From: Nocardia rosealba | Lineage (GTDB): Bacteria > Actinomycetota > Actinomycetes > Mycobacteriales > Mycobacteriaceae | DNA length: 64,000 nucleotides | Assembly: GCF_020216065.1 (NCBI RefSeq) | Contig: NZ_JAIWNA010000001.1 | Span: forward strand, 756,505 to 820,504 | Direction: 5' to 3' | Shown here: one piece after another, positions 55,805 to 63,899 of the stretch | Position numbering within the stretch: the first letter of the stretch is position 1 | How the letters are laid out: each line of letters begins with the position of its first letter | The notes under the pieces: model-generated | Told to the model about the DNA's origin: nothing | What the model saw: the letters and a program-made list of their open reading frames with translations, nothing else | Database searches by the model: none | Made by a program: the position numbers and the translations under genes

Positions 55805-56739
55805 AAATCCAACACCGCGAGCCCGCCTGGGCCACTACCCACACCTGGGACACCCCTGACTGGACGGTCGGCGACCTGGTCGCCGCCAAAGCGGGCCGCA
55901 CCGTTTCGGTGGTGCTGCCCGCCCTCAACGAACAGGACACCGTCGCCGACGTGGTGGCCAGTATCCGGCCGCTGCTCGGCACCCTCGTCGACGAACTGAT
56001 CGTGCTCGACTCCGGATCCACCGATGCCACCGCCGCCCGGGCGCGGCGCGCGGGCGCCGAGGTGGTGACCCGCGAGGAGGCCGTGCCCGAGCTCGAACCG
56101 GTCGCGGGCAAGGGTGAGGCGCTGTGGCGGTCGCTGGCCTGCACCTCCGGTGACCTCATCGCCTTCGTCGACTCCGATCTCATCGATCCCGATCCGGCGT
56201 TCGTGCCCAAGCTGCTCGGCCCGCTGCTGACCATGCCCGGCACCCACCTGTCCAAGGCCTACTACCGGCGCCCGCTGCGCCAAGGCGAGTCCGTCGACGC
56301 CAACGGCGGTGGCCGGGTCACCGAACTGGTCGCCCGCCCCCTGCTGGCGGCGCTGCGCCCCGAACTGGTCCAGGTGCTGCAACCGCTCGGCGGTGAATAC
56401 GCGGGCACCCGCGAACTGCTCACCGCCGTCCCCTTCGCCCCCGGCTACGGCGTGGAGATCGGCCTGCTGCTCGACACCTACGACCGCCTGGGCCTGGACG
56501 CCATCACCCAGGTGAACCTCGGCGTCCGCACCCACCGCAACCGCCCCCTCTCCGACCTCGGCGTGATGAGCCGCCAGATCCTAGGCACCGCCCTGCGCCG
56601 CAGCGGCGTCCCCGACTCCGGCGCCCCCCTCACCCAATTCCCCCTCATCGCAGGCGAATTCATCCCCCACACCACCGAGGTCTCCCTCGAAGACCGCCCC
56701 CCGATGAAAACCCTCCGCCCCGAACAGGTCGCCGCCTGA
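55801..56739 (+). CDS. gpgS: Glucosyl-3-phosphoglycerate synthase
   Basis: A 312-residue GT81 glycosyltransferase. The metal-binding motif is Asp124-Ser-Asp126 (AFVDSDLIDP); SVVLPALNEQDTV begins the nucleotide-sugar domain. It makes glucosyl-3-phosphoglycerate, the first step to methylglucose lipopolysaccharide, which modulates fatty acid synthase I; the fadD6 gene in the same operon fits with that. The ATG overlaps folP2. A 12-bp hairpin follows at 56750. Confidence 0.95.
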   Translation: MKIQHREPAWATTHTWDTPDWTVGDLVAAKAGRTVSVVLPALNEQDTVADVVASIRPLLGTLVDELIVLDSGSTDATAARARRAGAEVVTREEAVPELEPVAGKGEALWRSLACTSGDLIAFVDSDLIDPDPAFVPKLLGPLLTMPGTHLSKAYYRRPLRQGESVDANGGGRVTELVARPLLAALRPELVQVLQPLGGEYAGTRELLTAVPFAPGYGVEIGLLLDTYDRLGLDAITQVNLGVRTHRNRPLSDLGVMSRQILGTALRRSGVPDSGAPLTQFPLIAGEFIPHTTEVSLEDRPPMKTLRPEQVAA

Positions 56740-56749
56740 CACCTGCCCC

Positions 56750-56775
56750 GACCGCCTCGTCCCGACGAGGCGGTC
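56750..56775 (+). terminator. Terminator of the dapE-gpgS transcript
   Basis: Twelve-bp perfect arms at 56750-56761 and 56764-56775; no T tract; 11 nt after the gpgS stop. Confidence 0.65.
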
Positions 56776-56885
56776 GTCGGCGTGTGTGCCCTTGCCGCGT
56801 GGCTCGACTGTGCGGGGCTGCCCGCCCACTCCGAGCGGCAGTTCGTTGTGTGTATCGATCCACGTAAGCGAGTGGGCGCGGTCGA

Positions 56886-56960
56886 CATTTCCGCGCGACC
56901 GACGCCGAACTCGACGACCTGCGTGCACGATTGGCCGCGGCGCGGTTATCGGAAGCGGAG
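56886..56960 (+). pseudogene. Possible epoxide-hydrolase N-terminal remnant
   Basis: The frame HFRATDAELDDLRARLAAAR (56886 on) resembles the N-terminal EHN domain of epoxide hydrolases; nothing else of the gene remains and it runs into the xdhC 3' end. May be chance. The rest of the 256-nt gap 56740-56995 shows no gene apart from the terminator. Confidence 0.3.
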
Positions 56961-56995
56961 ACGGTCTGCGCGGGGATCGGTGGTGGTCGAAGGGC

Positions 56996-58075
56996 TCAGG
57001 GTGTTCGGGGGTGGATCGGGCCGGTCAGAGTGGTGAGGGGGCGGGCCGAGGTGTTGGTTCGGGTGGCGAGGATCTGGGCGAGGATGGAGACGGCGGTTTC
57101 CTCGGGGGTGTGGGCGCCGAGGTCGAGGCCGAGGGGGCTGTGGATGCGGGCGATGGTGGTGGGGGAGAGGCCGTGGTCGTGGAGGCGGGTGGTGCGGTCG
57201 CGGTGGGCTCGGCGGGAACCGAGGGCGCCGATGAATGCGACTGCCGGCAGGGCGAGGGCGGTGGCCAGCATGGGGACGTCGAATTTGGGGTCGTGGGTGA
57301 GGACGCAGACGACCGTGCGGTCGTCGATGCGGTCGGCGGCGGCTTCGGCGGCCAGGTAGCGGTGGGGCCAGTCGACGACCACTTCGTCGGCGGTGGGGAA
57401 AAGTGCCGGGGTGGTGAAGGTTTCGCGGGCGTCGACGACGGTGACGCGGTAGCCGAGCTGGGTGGCGGCGGTGGTGAGGGCACGGGTGTAGTCGTTGGCG
57501 CCTGCCAGGATCATGCGGGCGGGGGAGCGGAACACCTGGACGAAAGTGCGGGGACGGGTCGCGGCGGCAGGCGTGCAGTCCTGGGCGCCGACCATGCCGT
57601 TGTGGCCCGCGGTGAGCAGCGCGGCCGCGTCCTGGTCGAGACCGCGCCACGGCGAGACCCGCCCGGGCCGCAGCAGCCGGCGATCCGGGGTGGATTCGAG
57701 AGTCGTGGCGTAGGCGATGGGCTGGTGCGCGGTGAGCGCGGCACGCAGCTCGCGAAGCAGTGGCAGATCGGCGTGGTCGAGCCGTTCGACGAAGACCTCG
57801 ATCTCCCCGCCACACGGCAGTCCGACGGTGAGCTCGTCGGCTGCCGTGAACCGCTCCACACAGGCCGAGCCGTCGGCGAGCACCTGTTGGGCCGTCACCA
57901 GCAGCGCCGCCTCGACGCATCCACCCGAGAGCGAGCCGACGACCCGACCATCCGGGGAGACCACCATGGCGGCCCCGGTATCGCGCGGCCCCGCCCCGAT
58001 CCGGTCGACGATCCGGGCCAGCGCCACGGGCCCGTCGGCGAGCAGATCGAGTACCTGCCCGAGCAGATCGCGCAT
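56996..58075 (-). CDS. XdhC/CoxI-family molybdenum cofactor maturation protein
   Basis: A 359-residue protein. The N-terminal XdhC_CoxI module (RDTGAAMVVSPDGRVVGSLS, followed by GGCVEAAL with the Moco-related Cys) and the C-terminal Rossmann module (VVCVLTHDPKFDVPML, FIGALGSRRAH) match XdhC. Such proteins insert sulfurated cofactor into xanthine or CO dehydrogenases. No such large hydroxylase is in the window, so the client lies elsewhere. ATG 58075 follows GGTGGAGAGGCC. Confidence 0.9.
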   Translation of the reverse strand: MRDLLGQVLDLLADGPVALARIVDRIGAGPRDTGAAMVVSPDGRVVGSLSGGCVEAALLVTAQQVLADGSACVERFTAADELTVGLPCGGEIEVFVERLDHADLPLLRELRAALTAHQPIAYATTLESTPDRRLLRPGRVSPWRGLDQDAAALLTAGHNGMVGAQDCTPAAATRPRTFVQVFRSPARMILAGANDYTRALTTAATQLGYRVTVVDARETFTTPALFPTADEVVVDWPHRYLAAEAAADRIDDRTVVCVLTHDPKFDVPMLATALALPAVAFIGALGSRRAHRDRTTRLHDHGLSPTTIARIHSPLGLDLGAHTPEETAVSILAQILATRTNTSARPLTTLTGPIHPRTP

Positions 58076-58152
58076 CGCCCACCGGCCTCTCCACCGACTG
58101 TGACCTTTCAGTCCAGCCTAGCTAACCGCGAGCATCCCGGCGCGGCGAAAGC

Positions 58153-58725
58153 TCAGTCGAGGATCTCGCGGTGCTGCAGCCCGGCGGGCACGACGCCCTG
58201 GTGGAAGAACTCGTGGAAGATCTGCGCCGCGTACTCGGCGGTGAAGACCTCCTCCGGGTAGACGTAGGTGTCGTCGTCGCCGTGTGGCACGTAGACCGTG
58301 GGCAGCCCGAGGCGGCTGCCGGGGAACCCGAGGGTGTACCGGCGCGGCAGATGATCGACCGTCGTGCGCAGCTGCAGCGTCATCGCGTCGGCCGAGCCGG
58401 TGCAGCGCAGCGCCAGATCGCCGCGGGCCGCGCTCACCGAGGCCGTCACCTCAGTGGCGGGCATGGGTTCGGGCAGCACGGTCAGATCGAGCGCGAAGCG
58501 CTGATGACCGTCCATCCGGCGCAGCGGGCGCAGGAAGCTGTCCACGTCCTCGTGCGGGCCGATGAAGACCTTCAAACGGTCGCTGTAGGTCACGCGGTGG
58601 GTCGTCACGACCACCTCACCGCCGACGGATTCGGTATCGGACGGGGAAACAGGCCGGGGGCCCGCGACGCCGACCGCGCGCACGGGCAGGACCCGGCAGG
58701 CATTGGCCTCGGGAGACGAGAACAT
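58153..58725 (-). CDS. Hypothetical protein with upstream CRP-like site
   Basis: A 190-residue protein without membrane segments or signal peptide. It has two probable parts: about 40-120 with TYSDRLKVFIGPHEDVDSFL and beta strands; about 125-190 with RYTLGFPGSRLGLPTVYVPH and EEVFTAEYAAQIFHEFFHQG. Nothing recognised. ATG 58725 follows GTAGGTGAGC. Its promoter region carries a candidate CRP site at 58803-58818 and a GGTTA/TAACC repeat nearer the gene, so cAMP control is conceivable. Confidence 0.55.
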   Translation of the reverse strand: MFSSPEANACRVLPVRAVGVAGPRPVSPSDTESVGGEVVVTTHRVTYSDRLKVFIGPHEDVDSFLRPLRRMDGHQRFALDLTVLPEPMPATEVTASVSAARGDLALRCTGSADAMTLQLRTTVDHLPRRYTLGFPGSRLGLPTVYVPHGDDDTYVYPEEVFTAEYAAQIFHEFFHQGVVPAGLQHREILD

Positions 58726-58802
58726 GTGAAGCTCACCTACTCACACTCGGTTACTCGCTAGCAATCTAACCATCGGGCTCGGGTTGTGATCTATAACATT
58801 AC

Positions 58803-58818
58803 CGTGATGCAGATCACA
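58803..58818. promoter_or_regulatory. Candidate CRP/Cmr binding site
   Basis: CGTGATGCAGATCACA matches TGTGA-N6-TCACA in 9 of 10 defined positions, 78-93 nt upstream of the start at 58725 and 24-39 nt downstream of the HTH gene stop. Confidence 0.5.
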
Positions 58819-58841
58819 AAGTGCCCGTTGTTTAGATGCAG

Positions 58842-59699
58842 TTATGGGCGAGTCCGGTTCGCAGCGGACTTTTGGTCGGTTTCGTGCCGATAAACCGGGG
58901 TGAGTAGATCCGCATCGACCGGTTCGCCGGTCGTGCGGTCGTACCGCACGGCGATGAGGACCGAGAACAGATGCGTGCTCGCCCGCTCGTGCAGCGTCGC
59001 CAGCCGGGTGGCCAGCAACCGGATCGCACCCAGCGAACCCGGCGGGTGCAGCCCGTCGATGAGCATCACGGTGCCGCGCCGGTCGGGGCGGGGCAGCCGG
59101 GCCAGATAGGCGATGTCGTGTGGTTCGGTGCCGCCGGGCCGGTAGACGCGGCGCGCGGCCCGGTCCTCGATGCCGCGCCGGGTGTCGCCCGCGCGGGTGA
59201 CGGTGCGCCGCAGTCGTGGATCGGCCGCCACCAGCTGACGCAGGCTCGGCGACAGCTCGGGGCCGCCGAGGACCACCAGGCCGTCGCGATTGAGATCGAT
59301 GGGTCTGCCCGGCAGGAACGTCTCGACCGTCGCCACGAAACCGAGCTGGCGCAGCAGTTCGGCCAGCCGTTGCGCGGCCGCCGGATCGGGTGCGCCGAGC
59401 AGCCTGCCCGTGCGTACCTCCGGGGCCAGCACGGTGAGCGTGCCGTGCCCGAAGAACAGTCCTTCGGGTACCGGACCCTGGGTGCTCACCTGGTGGATGC
59501 GCGCCCGCGACAAGCCCGCTGCGGCGCCGATGCGGGCGAACGTCCAGCCCTCGGCGTGGAGTTCGCGGATCACGGCGCGGCGGATCCTGGTGAGTTCGTT
59601 GATGGTCTGCTGGGCAGCCGCCACCCCGTCGGTGGCTGCTTTGAGTCTCTCGACCTTGTCTTCGATCGCGAAGACTCGTGCCACGTCATCGGCCGACAT
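58842..59699 (-). CDS. Helix-turn-helix protein with unfamiliar C-terminal domain
   Basis: A 285-residue protein. Residues about 12-72 form a sigma-like helix-turn-helix (RIRRAVIRELHAEGWTFARI then GAAAGLSRARIHQ). The C-terminal 180 residues look like an alpha/beta Rossmann-type domain: DGLVVLGGPELSPSLRQLVA, then DIAYLARLPRP and GTVMLIDGLHPPGSLGAIRL. I cannot name this domain; a ligand-sensing or NTP-binding role is only a guess. ATG 59699 has TAGACT 6 nt upstream (leaderless) and a 13-bp palindrome at 59746-59758. Confidence 0.65.
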   Translation of the reverse strand: MSADDVARVFAIEDKVERLKAATDGVAAAQQTINELTRIRRAVIRELHAEGWTFARIGAAAGLSRARIHQVSTQGPVPEGLFFGHGTLTVLAPEVRTGRLLGAPDPAAAQRLAELLRQLGFVATVETFLPGRPIDLNRDGLVVLGGPELSPSLRQLVAADPRLRRTVTRAGDTRRGIEDRAARRVYRPGGTEPHDIAYLARLPRPDRRGTVMLIDGLHPPGSLGAIRLLATRLATLHERASTHLFSVLIAVRYDRTTGEPVDADLLTPVYRHETDQKSAANRTRP

Positions 59700-59705
59700 G
59701 TGCGA

Positions 59706-59711
59706 AGTCTA
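59706..59711 (-). promoter_or_regulatory. -10 element, leaderless HTH gene
   Basis: TAGACT on the minus strand, 6 nt before ATG 59699. Confidence 0.55.
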
Positions 59712-59745
59712 GACAGCTGGACGGCGATTCGTGTCTATAACGATT

Positions 59746-59758
59746 GACATCGAATGTC
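59746..59758. promoter_or_regulatory. 13-bp palindrome upstream of the HTH gene
   Basis: GACAT-CGA-ATGTC, 47-59 nt upstream of the start and near the -35 region; a candidate self-operator. Confidence 0.35.
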
Positions 59759-59881
59759 TTGGCGCACAACGCCGATCGAGGTATGCCTGTCGGCAACCAC
59801 AAAGACGGCGAGGTCGGCGCGGACATCGGCGCTACGCGCGATCGAGTGGCAAATGACGACCGTGTGGTCTGTTCGCCGGTG

Positions 59882-60304
59882 TCAGGTGGCGTCGGAGTCG
59901 ATCGGCGGCCGCTCGTTGTGCTCCAACGGCTTCGGCGCCTTCGACAACGAGGGCCCGCTGCCGGGCATTCCGCTGCTCGTGCCGAACAGCTCCTTGCGGT
60001 CCGGCACGGCCTTCTCGAGATCGCGCAGCACCGAGTCGTCGCCGCCCAGCAGGTGCTTGGTGACCGCGGCCCGCGGTGTCATCCCGCGCAGCTCGTTGAG
60101 TTCGGCGAGCGGTTTGCGCAGCTCGTCGAACTCCGGGCCGAGTTCCTGCTTGAGCGTGGAGGTGGCCCCGCTGGCGTAGTCGCGCACCTGACGCAGCGAC
60201 GACGTGGTCCAGCGGATCGCCCCGGGCAGGCGCTCCGGGCCGAGGATCACGAGGGCGGCGACGAGCAGGATCATCATCTCGCTCCACCCGATGTTGCTGA
60301 ACAC
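59882..60304 (-). CDS. tatB: Sec-independent translocase protein TatB
   Basis: A 140-residue TatB: one N-terminal membrane helix ([18 protein letters not shown], residues about 9-26), then the amphipathic helix with the family [11 protein letters not shown] hinge, and a charged tail. It works with TatA and TatC, which lie elsewhere, to export folded proteins such as the DUF1906 protein in this window. The gene is in the sigE-rseA-htrA-tatB set as in mycobacteria. GTG 60304 with TAACCT 6 nt upstream. Confidence 0.93.
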   Translation of the reverse strand: MFSNIGWSEMMILLVAALVILGPERLPGAIRWTTSSLRQVRDYASGATSTLKQELGPEFDELRKPLAELNELRGMTPRAAVTKHLLGGDDSVLRDLEKAVPDRKELFGTSSGMPGSGPSLSKAPKPLEHNERPPIDSDAT

Positions 60305-60310
60305 GATCCC

Positions 60311-60316
60311 AGGTTA
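60311..60316 (-). promoter_or_regulatory. -10 element, leaderless tatB
   Basis: TAACCT on the minus strand, 6 nt before GTG 60304. Confidence 0.5.
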
Positions 60317-60337
60317 CCCGGCGCGCGTCGTCGCAGC

Positions 60338-61876
60338 TCAGTCGGATTCGAGGGTGACGGGCACGTCCACCTGCCTGCCATCGCGGATCAACTGCACGTT
60401 CACCCGCTCGCCGATCTTGTGCGACTGCACCGCGACGACCAGTTCGTCGGGACCCTCGACGACACGGTCGCCGACCTTGACGATCACGTCGCCCTCGACG
60501 ATGCCCGCCTTGGCCGCAGGTCCGCCCGCCACCACGTCGGCCACGGCGGCGCCGCTGCGCAATTCGTTGGCGACGGCCTTGGTGCGCGCGCTGAGCCCGA
60601 GCTGCGGATGGTTGACCTTGCCGTCGCGGATCAGGGTCTGCGCGATGGAGGTGACCACGTCGATCGGGATGGCGAATCCGAGACCGACCGAGTTACCGGT
60701 GTTGCTCTTGATAGCGGTATTGACGCCGATCAGCCTGCCGTCCATGTCGACGAGGGCGCCGCCGGAGTTACCGGGGTTGATCGAGGCGTCGGTCTGCACC
60801 GCGTCGATCACGGCATTGGTGTCGGTGCCCTCGCCGCCGAGGCTCACCGGGCGGTGCAGCGCGCTGACGATGCCGGAGGTGACAGTCTTCTCCAAGCCGA
60901 GCGGCGAACCGATGGCGAGCACGTCGTCGCCCACCTGCACGTCGTCGGAGCGGCCGAGGTTCGCCTCGGTGAGGTTGTCGGCGTCGACCTTGAGCACCGC
61001 GAGGTCGGTCTTGGGATCGCGCCCGACGATCTGGGCAGGCACCCGGGTGTTGTCGGAGAATTCGATCTGGATCTTGGCGTTGCCGGACTTGTCGGTGGCC
61101 GCCGCCGAGATCACGTGGTTGTTGGTGACGATGTAGCCCTGCTCGGCGTCGAGGACGACCCCCGAGCCGGACGGTCCGCCGTCACCGATGATGACCTGGA
61201 TCGACACCACCGACGGCAGCACCGCGTCGGCGACAGCCGCGATCTTGCCGTGCGGGGAATCGGAGCTCTCGCTCTGCTGGAGGGTGACCTTGCGCGAGGT
61301 GAGGGTGGACGCGGTCTCGGCGGTGATCCGCCCGACCAGGCCGCCGACTACGGCGATACCGAGCGCGATCACGGCGAGCAGAGCCAGCGCTTTCGGCGCG
61401 ACCCGGGAGCCGAACAGCACCTCGCGGGCCGACAATTTGGGTGCGACAGGCAGCGGGGCGGGTTCGGGTGTCTCGATCGCCGGGGCGCCGAGGCGCGCGC
61501 CCGCGGCCGGGTCACGCCAGGGGTCGACCGGACCCGCGACGACGATCTTGCATTCGCCGGAATCGGGTTCGCGCTGCAACAGTTCGTCGGAGCCGTCGGG
61601 GCGGGCGAACGCCTCGGCGAGCACACCGTCCGGCGGCCGCCGATCGACCAATTCGCCGTCGTCGGAACGCTTGCCGCCGCGCATCGGGTCGTGCGGGGCG
61701 AACGAACCCGTCTGGCCGTTCGGGCGGCGGAACGCGTGCGCGGTATGGCTGTCGATGTGCGGCCGGTACACCGGACGCGGGCCGAGGGTCGGCGCGTCGG
61801 AGGGCCGCAGATTCCCCCGTGACGCCGCCGAATCCGAGTTGTCGGTCGATCCGGGATTCGTCGATTCGCCTGTCAC
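60338..61876 (-). CDS. htrA: Membrane serine protease HtrA (DegP family)
   Basis: A 512-residue envelope protease. A 160-residue disordered cytoplasmic part, a membrane helix (about 163-183), trypsin-like domain with His254, Asp291 and Ser371 (GNSGGAL), and one PDZ domain (about 415-505). It degrades or folds proteins outside the membrane and is part of the SigE response; in M. tuberculosis it is Rv1223. GTG 61876 has TAGAGT 7 nt upstream, inside the last codons of rseA, which predicts a second promoter besides readthrough from rseA. Confidence 0.93.
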   Translation of the reverse strand: MTGESTNPGSTDNSDSAASRGNLRPSDAPTLGPRPVYRPHIDSHTAHAFRRPNGQTGSFAPHDPMRGGKRSDDGELVDRRPPDGVLAEAFARPDGSDELLQREPDSGECKIVVAGPVDPWRDPAAGARLGAPAIETPEPAPLPVAPKLSAREVLFGSRVAPKALALLAVIALGIAVVGGLVGRITAETASTLTSRKVTLQQSESSDSPHGKIAAVADAVLPSVVSIQVIIGDGGPSGSGVVLDAEQGYIVTNNHVISAAATDKSGNAKIQIEFSDNTRVPAQIVGRDPKTDLAVLKVDADNLTEANLGRSDDVQVGDDVLAIGSPLGLEKTVTSGIVSALHRPVSLGGEGTDTNAVIDAVQTDASINPGNSGGALVDMDGRLIGVNTAIKSNTGNSVGLGFAIPIDVVTSIAQTLIRDGKVNHPQLGLSARTKAVANELRSGAAVADVVAGGPAAKAGIVEGDVIVKVGDRVVEGPDELVVAVQSHKIGERVNVQLIRDGRQVDVPVTLESD

Positions 61877-61883
61877 GCCCGTG

Positions 61884-61889
61884 ACTCTA
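61884..61889 (-). promoter_or_regulatory. -10 element, leaderless htrA, overlapping the rseA stop
   Basis: TAGAGT on the minus strand, 7 nt before GTG 61876; its last bases on the minus strand overlap the rseA stop at 61887-61889. Confidence 0.5.
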
Positions 61890-62255
61890 CTTGCGCCGCC
61901 ACGTAGTCCACCGGGCTGCGGGGAACGAATCGGTCAGGAATCCGAGAAATGCCTCGTTACGGCGGGGAGGTTCGGGTGCGGCGGCGGGCAGTTCGGCCAG
62001 CGGGATGCGGCTGAGGCTGTCGTGCAGGCTGCGTGGAACGGCGATTTCGCCCGCCCGGCGCAGCGCGATCCGCGCCTGCTGCTGGGCCTCGACCTCGGCG
62101 GCGCATTCGGGGCACACCGAGAGATGCTGGGCGGCACGCAGATAGGCGTTCATGCGCAGTTCGCCGTCGACGTAGGCCGCGATCGCCTCGCTGGCCAGAT
62201 GCTCGGTGGGCTGAAAGCGCGGTGTGCGACCTGAGGATGCTGGATCCACGCTCAT
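61887..62255 (-). CDS. rseA: Anti-sigma-E factor RseA (zinc ZAS type)
   Basis: A 122-residue anti-sigma factor. The zinc motif is complete: His44, Cys48 and Cys51 (HLSVCPEC), preceded by the helix AIAAYVDGELRM. ZAS proteins bind and inhibit their sigma factor; in mycobacteria RseA releases SigE on thiol oxidation or PknB phosphorylation and ClpC1P2 turnover. No membrane segment, as in Rv1222. ATG 62255 follows GGAAGGAAG. It lies 62 nt downstream of sigE. Confidence 0.93.
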   Translation of the reverse strand: MSVDPASSGRTPRFQPTEHLASEAIAAYVDGELRMNAYLRAAQHLSVCPECAAEVEAQQQARIALRRAGEIAVPRSLHDSLSRIPLAELPAAAPEPPRRNEAFLGFLTDSFPAARWTTWRRK

Positions 62256-62317
62256 GCGGAGTTCTTCCTTCCGACCGACATCAACCCGACCAGGCCGGGT
62301 GTGGCCGCTCGCGGCGG

Positions 62318-62986
62318 TCACCCTGCGTAGGCGTCAGCGGAGTATCGCTGCTCAGTTCCATTATGCGCAAGGTAGTCGCGCAGTGCCTGGCGCCCGCGGT
62401 GGATGCGGCTGCGCACAGTGCCGAGCTTGACGCCGAGGGTGGCGCCGATCTCCTCGTAGGACAGGCCCTCGATGTCACACAGCACCACGGCCGCGCGGAA
62501 CTCAGGAGCGAGGGCGTCGAGCGCCTTCTGCAGGTCCGGGTCGAGGCGGGAGTCGTGGTAGGCGTCCTCGGGCGTCGGTCCCTCGGCGGGTACCCGGTCG
62601 TAGTCCTCGGGTAAGGCCTCCATGCGGATGCGATTGCGTCTGCGGACCATGTCGAGGAACAGGTTCGTGGTGATGCGGTGCAACCAGCCTTCGAACGTGC
62701 CCGGCTGGTAGCTCTGCAGGGAACGGAACACCCGGATGAAGGTTTCCTGGGTGAGGTCTTCGGCGTCCTGGGCGTCGCCGGACAGTCGGTAGGCGAGGCG
62801 GTAGACCCGGTCGGCGTGCTCGCGGACCAGTTCGTCCCACGACGGCATCACCGTGCGGTCACCAGTGGCGTCGAAAGCCGCGGTGCCGGTGAGCTCGGCA
62901 TCGAGATCGTCCTCGACGGACGGCGGAAAGTCGGTGGGAAGGGTCTGGGCGGGCAGTGTGGCGTCGGAACGCGCCGTGTCTACCAT
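62318..62986 (-). CDS. sigE: ECF RNA polymerase sigma factor SigE
   Basis: A 222-residue ECF sigma factor. Region 2 contains [17 protein letters not shown] and [20 protein letters not shown]; region 4 contains [20 protein letters not shown] then [18 protein letters not shown]. It is close to M. tuberculosis SigE (Rv1221), which answers surface and heat stress. ATG 62986 follows a GGAGG 11 nt away; an internal ATG (MPSWDELV) is a further possible start, and alternative starts are known for mycobacterial sigE. An ECF-type promoter lies upstream at 63067-63094. Confidence 0.95.
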   Translation of the reverse strand: MVDTARSDATLPAQTLPTDFPPSVEDDLDAELTGTAAFDATGDRTVMPSWDELVREHADRVYRLAYRLSGDAQDAEDLTQETFIRVFRSLQSYQPGTFEGWLHRITTNLFLDMVRRRNRIRMEALPEDYDRVPAEGPTPEDAYHDSRLDPDLQKALDALAPEFRAAVVLCDIEGLSYEEIGATLGVKLGTVRSRIHRGRQALRDYLAHNGTEQRYSADAYAG

Positions 62987-63066
62987 CGGGATGGGACACC
63001 TCCTACTCGGGACCGCCGGCACGAAACCGAACCGGTCCGGGTCAGCGGACCTTGTCTTGTCAGAAA

Positions 63067-63094
63067 CAACCGCCGGATGTCTGCGGTTGTTCCC
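63067..63094 (-). promoter_or_regulatory. Candidate ECF (SigE/SigH-like) promoter of sigE
   Basis: On the minus strand GGGAACA (63094-63088) and, after 17 nt, GTT (63070-63068). This fits the GGAAC/GTT form of ECF promoters and gives a leader of about 70 nt. Inverted repeat AACAACCGC/GCGGTTGTT overlaps both elements. Confidence 0.55.
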
Positions 63095-63253
63095 GCGTCT
63101 CGTACCCGCCGCGATCGGCTGGTGTGGCAACTATTTCCTGTCGCGATATGGGGCACGTATGGAGACCCTGAGTGGCGCCTGAGAATCCTGGCGCACCCCG
63201 ACACTCACCCCGCGTGGGCGCCTTCGCTGAATACACATACCCGGTCGGTGACA

Positions 63254-63259
63254 TAGCCT
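63254..63259 (+). promoter_or_regulatory. -10 element, leaderless methyltransferase gene
   Basis: TAGCCT 7 nt before GTG 63267. Confidence 0.55.
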
Positions 63260-63266
63260 CATAGCT

Positions 63267-63899
63267 GTGGCATCGAACGTGGAGCGGAACCTGGCCTATG
63301 TGGAGGAGTCCGTCGTCGAGGACGAAGTCCTCCTCGACGCGCGCGAGCGGGCCACCGAATTGGGCGCCGCGCCCGTGCCCGCCTCGGTCGGCGCGCTGCT
63401 GAGCATGTACGCGCAGATGCTCGGCGCCCGCTCGGTCGTCGAGGTGGGCACCGGCGCGGGTGTGAGCGGATTGTGGCTGCTCGACGGCATGCGTGAGGAC
63501 GGAACCCTCACCACCATCGACTCCGAACCCGAGCATCAGCGGGCCGCCAAGGAGGCCTTCCGCACCGCCGAGATCGCGCCCGCGCGCACCCGGCTCATCA
63601 ACGGCCGCGCCCTCGATGTGCTGCCGCGGCTGGCCGACGGCGCCTACGACCTGGTGTTCGTCGACGCCTCGCCCATGGAACACCCGCTCTACGTGGAGCA
63701 GGGTGTGCGATTACTGCGCGAGGGCGGTGCGTTCATCCTGAACAACGCGCTGCTCGGCGGGCGCGTCCCCGATCAGTCCCAGCGCGACCCGGCCACCCAG
63801 GCGGTGCGTGCCGCGACCAGGGCGATCGCGGAGAATCCCGAGCTCACCAGCGTGCTCATCCCCATCGGCGACGGGTTGCTCTGCGCATCGCGTGGGTAG
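63267..63899 (+). CDS. Class I SAM-dependent O-methyltransferase (Rv1220c-like)
   Basis: A 210-residue methyltransferase of the catechol O-methyltransferase-like OMT_3 family. SAM motif VVEVGTGAGVSGLWLLDGM, acidic IDSEPEHQRAAKEAF, and metal-site FVDASPMEHPLY followed by NNALLGGRV fit. Substrate unknown. It is divergent from sigE, as Rv1220c is in M. tuberculosis. GTG 63267 has TAGCCT 7 nt upstream. Its stop abuts that of the convergent glgC. Confidence 0.9.
   Translation: MASNVERNLAYVEESVVEDEVLLDARERATELGAAPVPASVGALLSMYAQMLGARSVVEVGTGAGVSGLWLLDGMREDGTLTTIDSEPEHQRAAKEAFRTAEIAPARTRLINGRALDVLPRLADGAYDLVFVDASPMEHPLYVEQGVRLLREGGAFILNNALLGGRVPDQSQRDPATQAVRAATRAIAENPELTSVLIPIGDGLLCASRG

Larger units (their letters stand above)
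62987..63266. other. Divergent promoter region, sigE / O-methyltransferase
   Basis: No gene seen in 280 nt. It contains the ECF-type promoter of sigE, a 9-bp inverted repeat at 63065-63091 and the leaderless promoter of the methyltransferase. Confidence 0.6.

Noticed and set aside
59744..61822. 692-residue open frame opposite tatB/htrA
   Set aside because: Same shadow effect; htrA and tatB on the minus strand have intact catalytic motifs.
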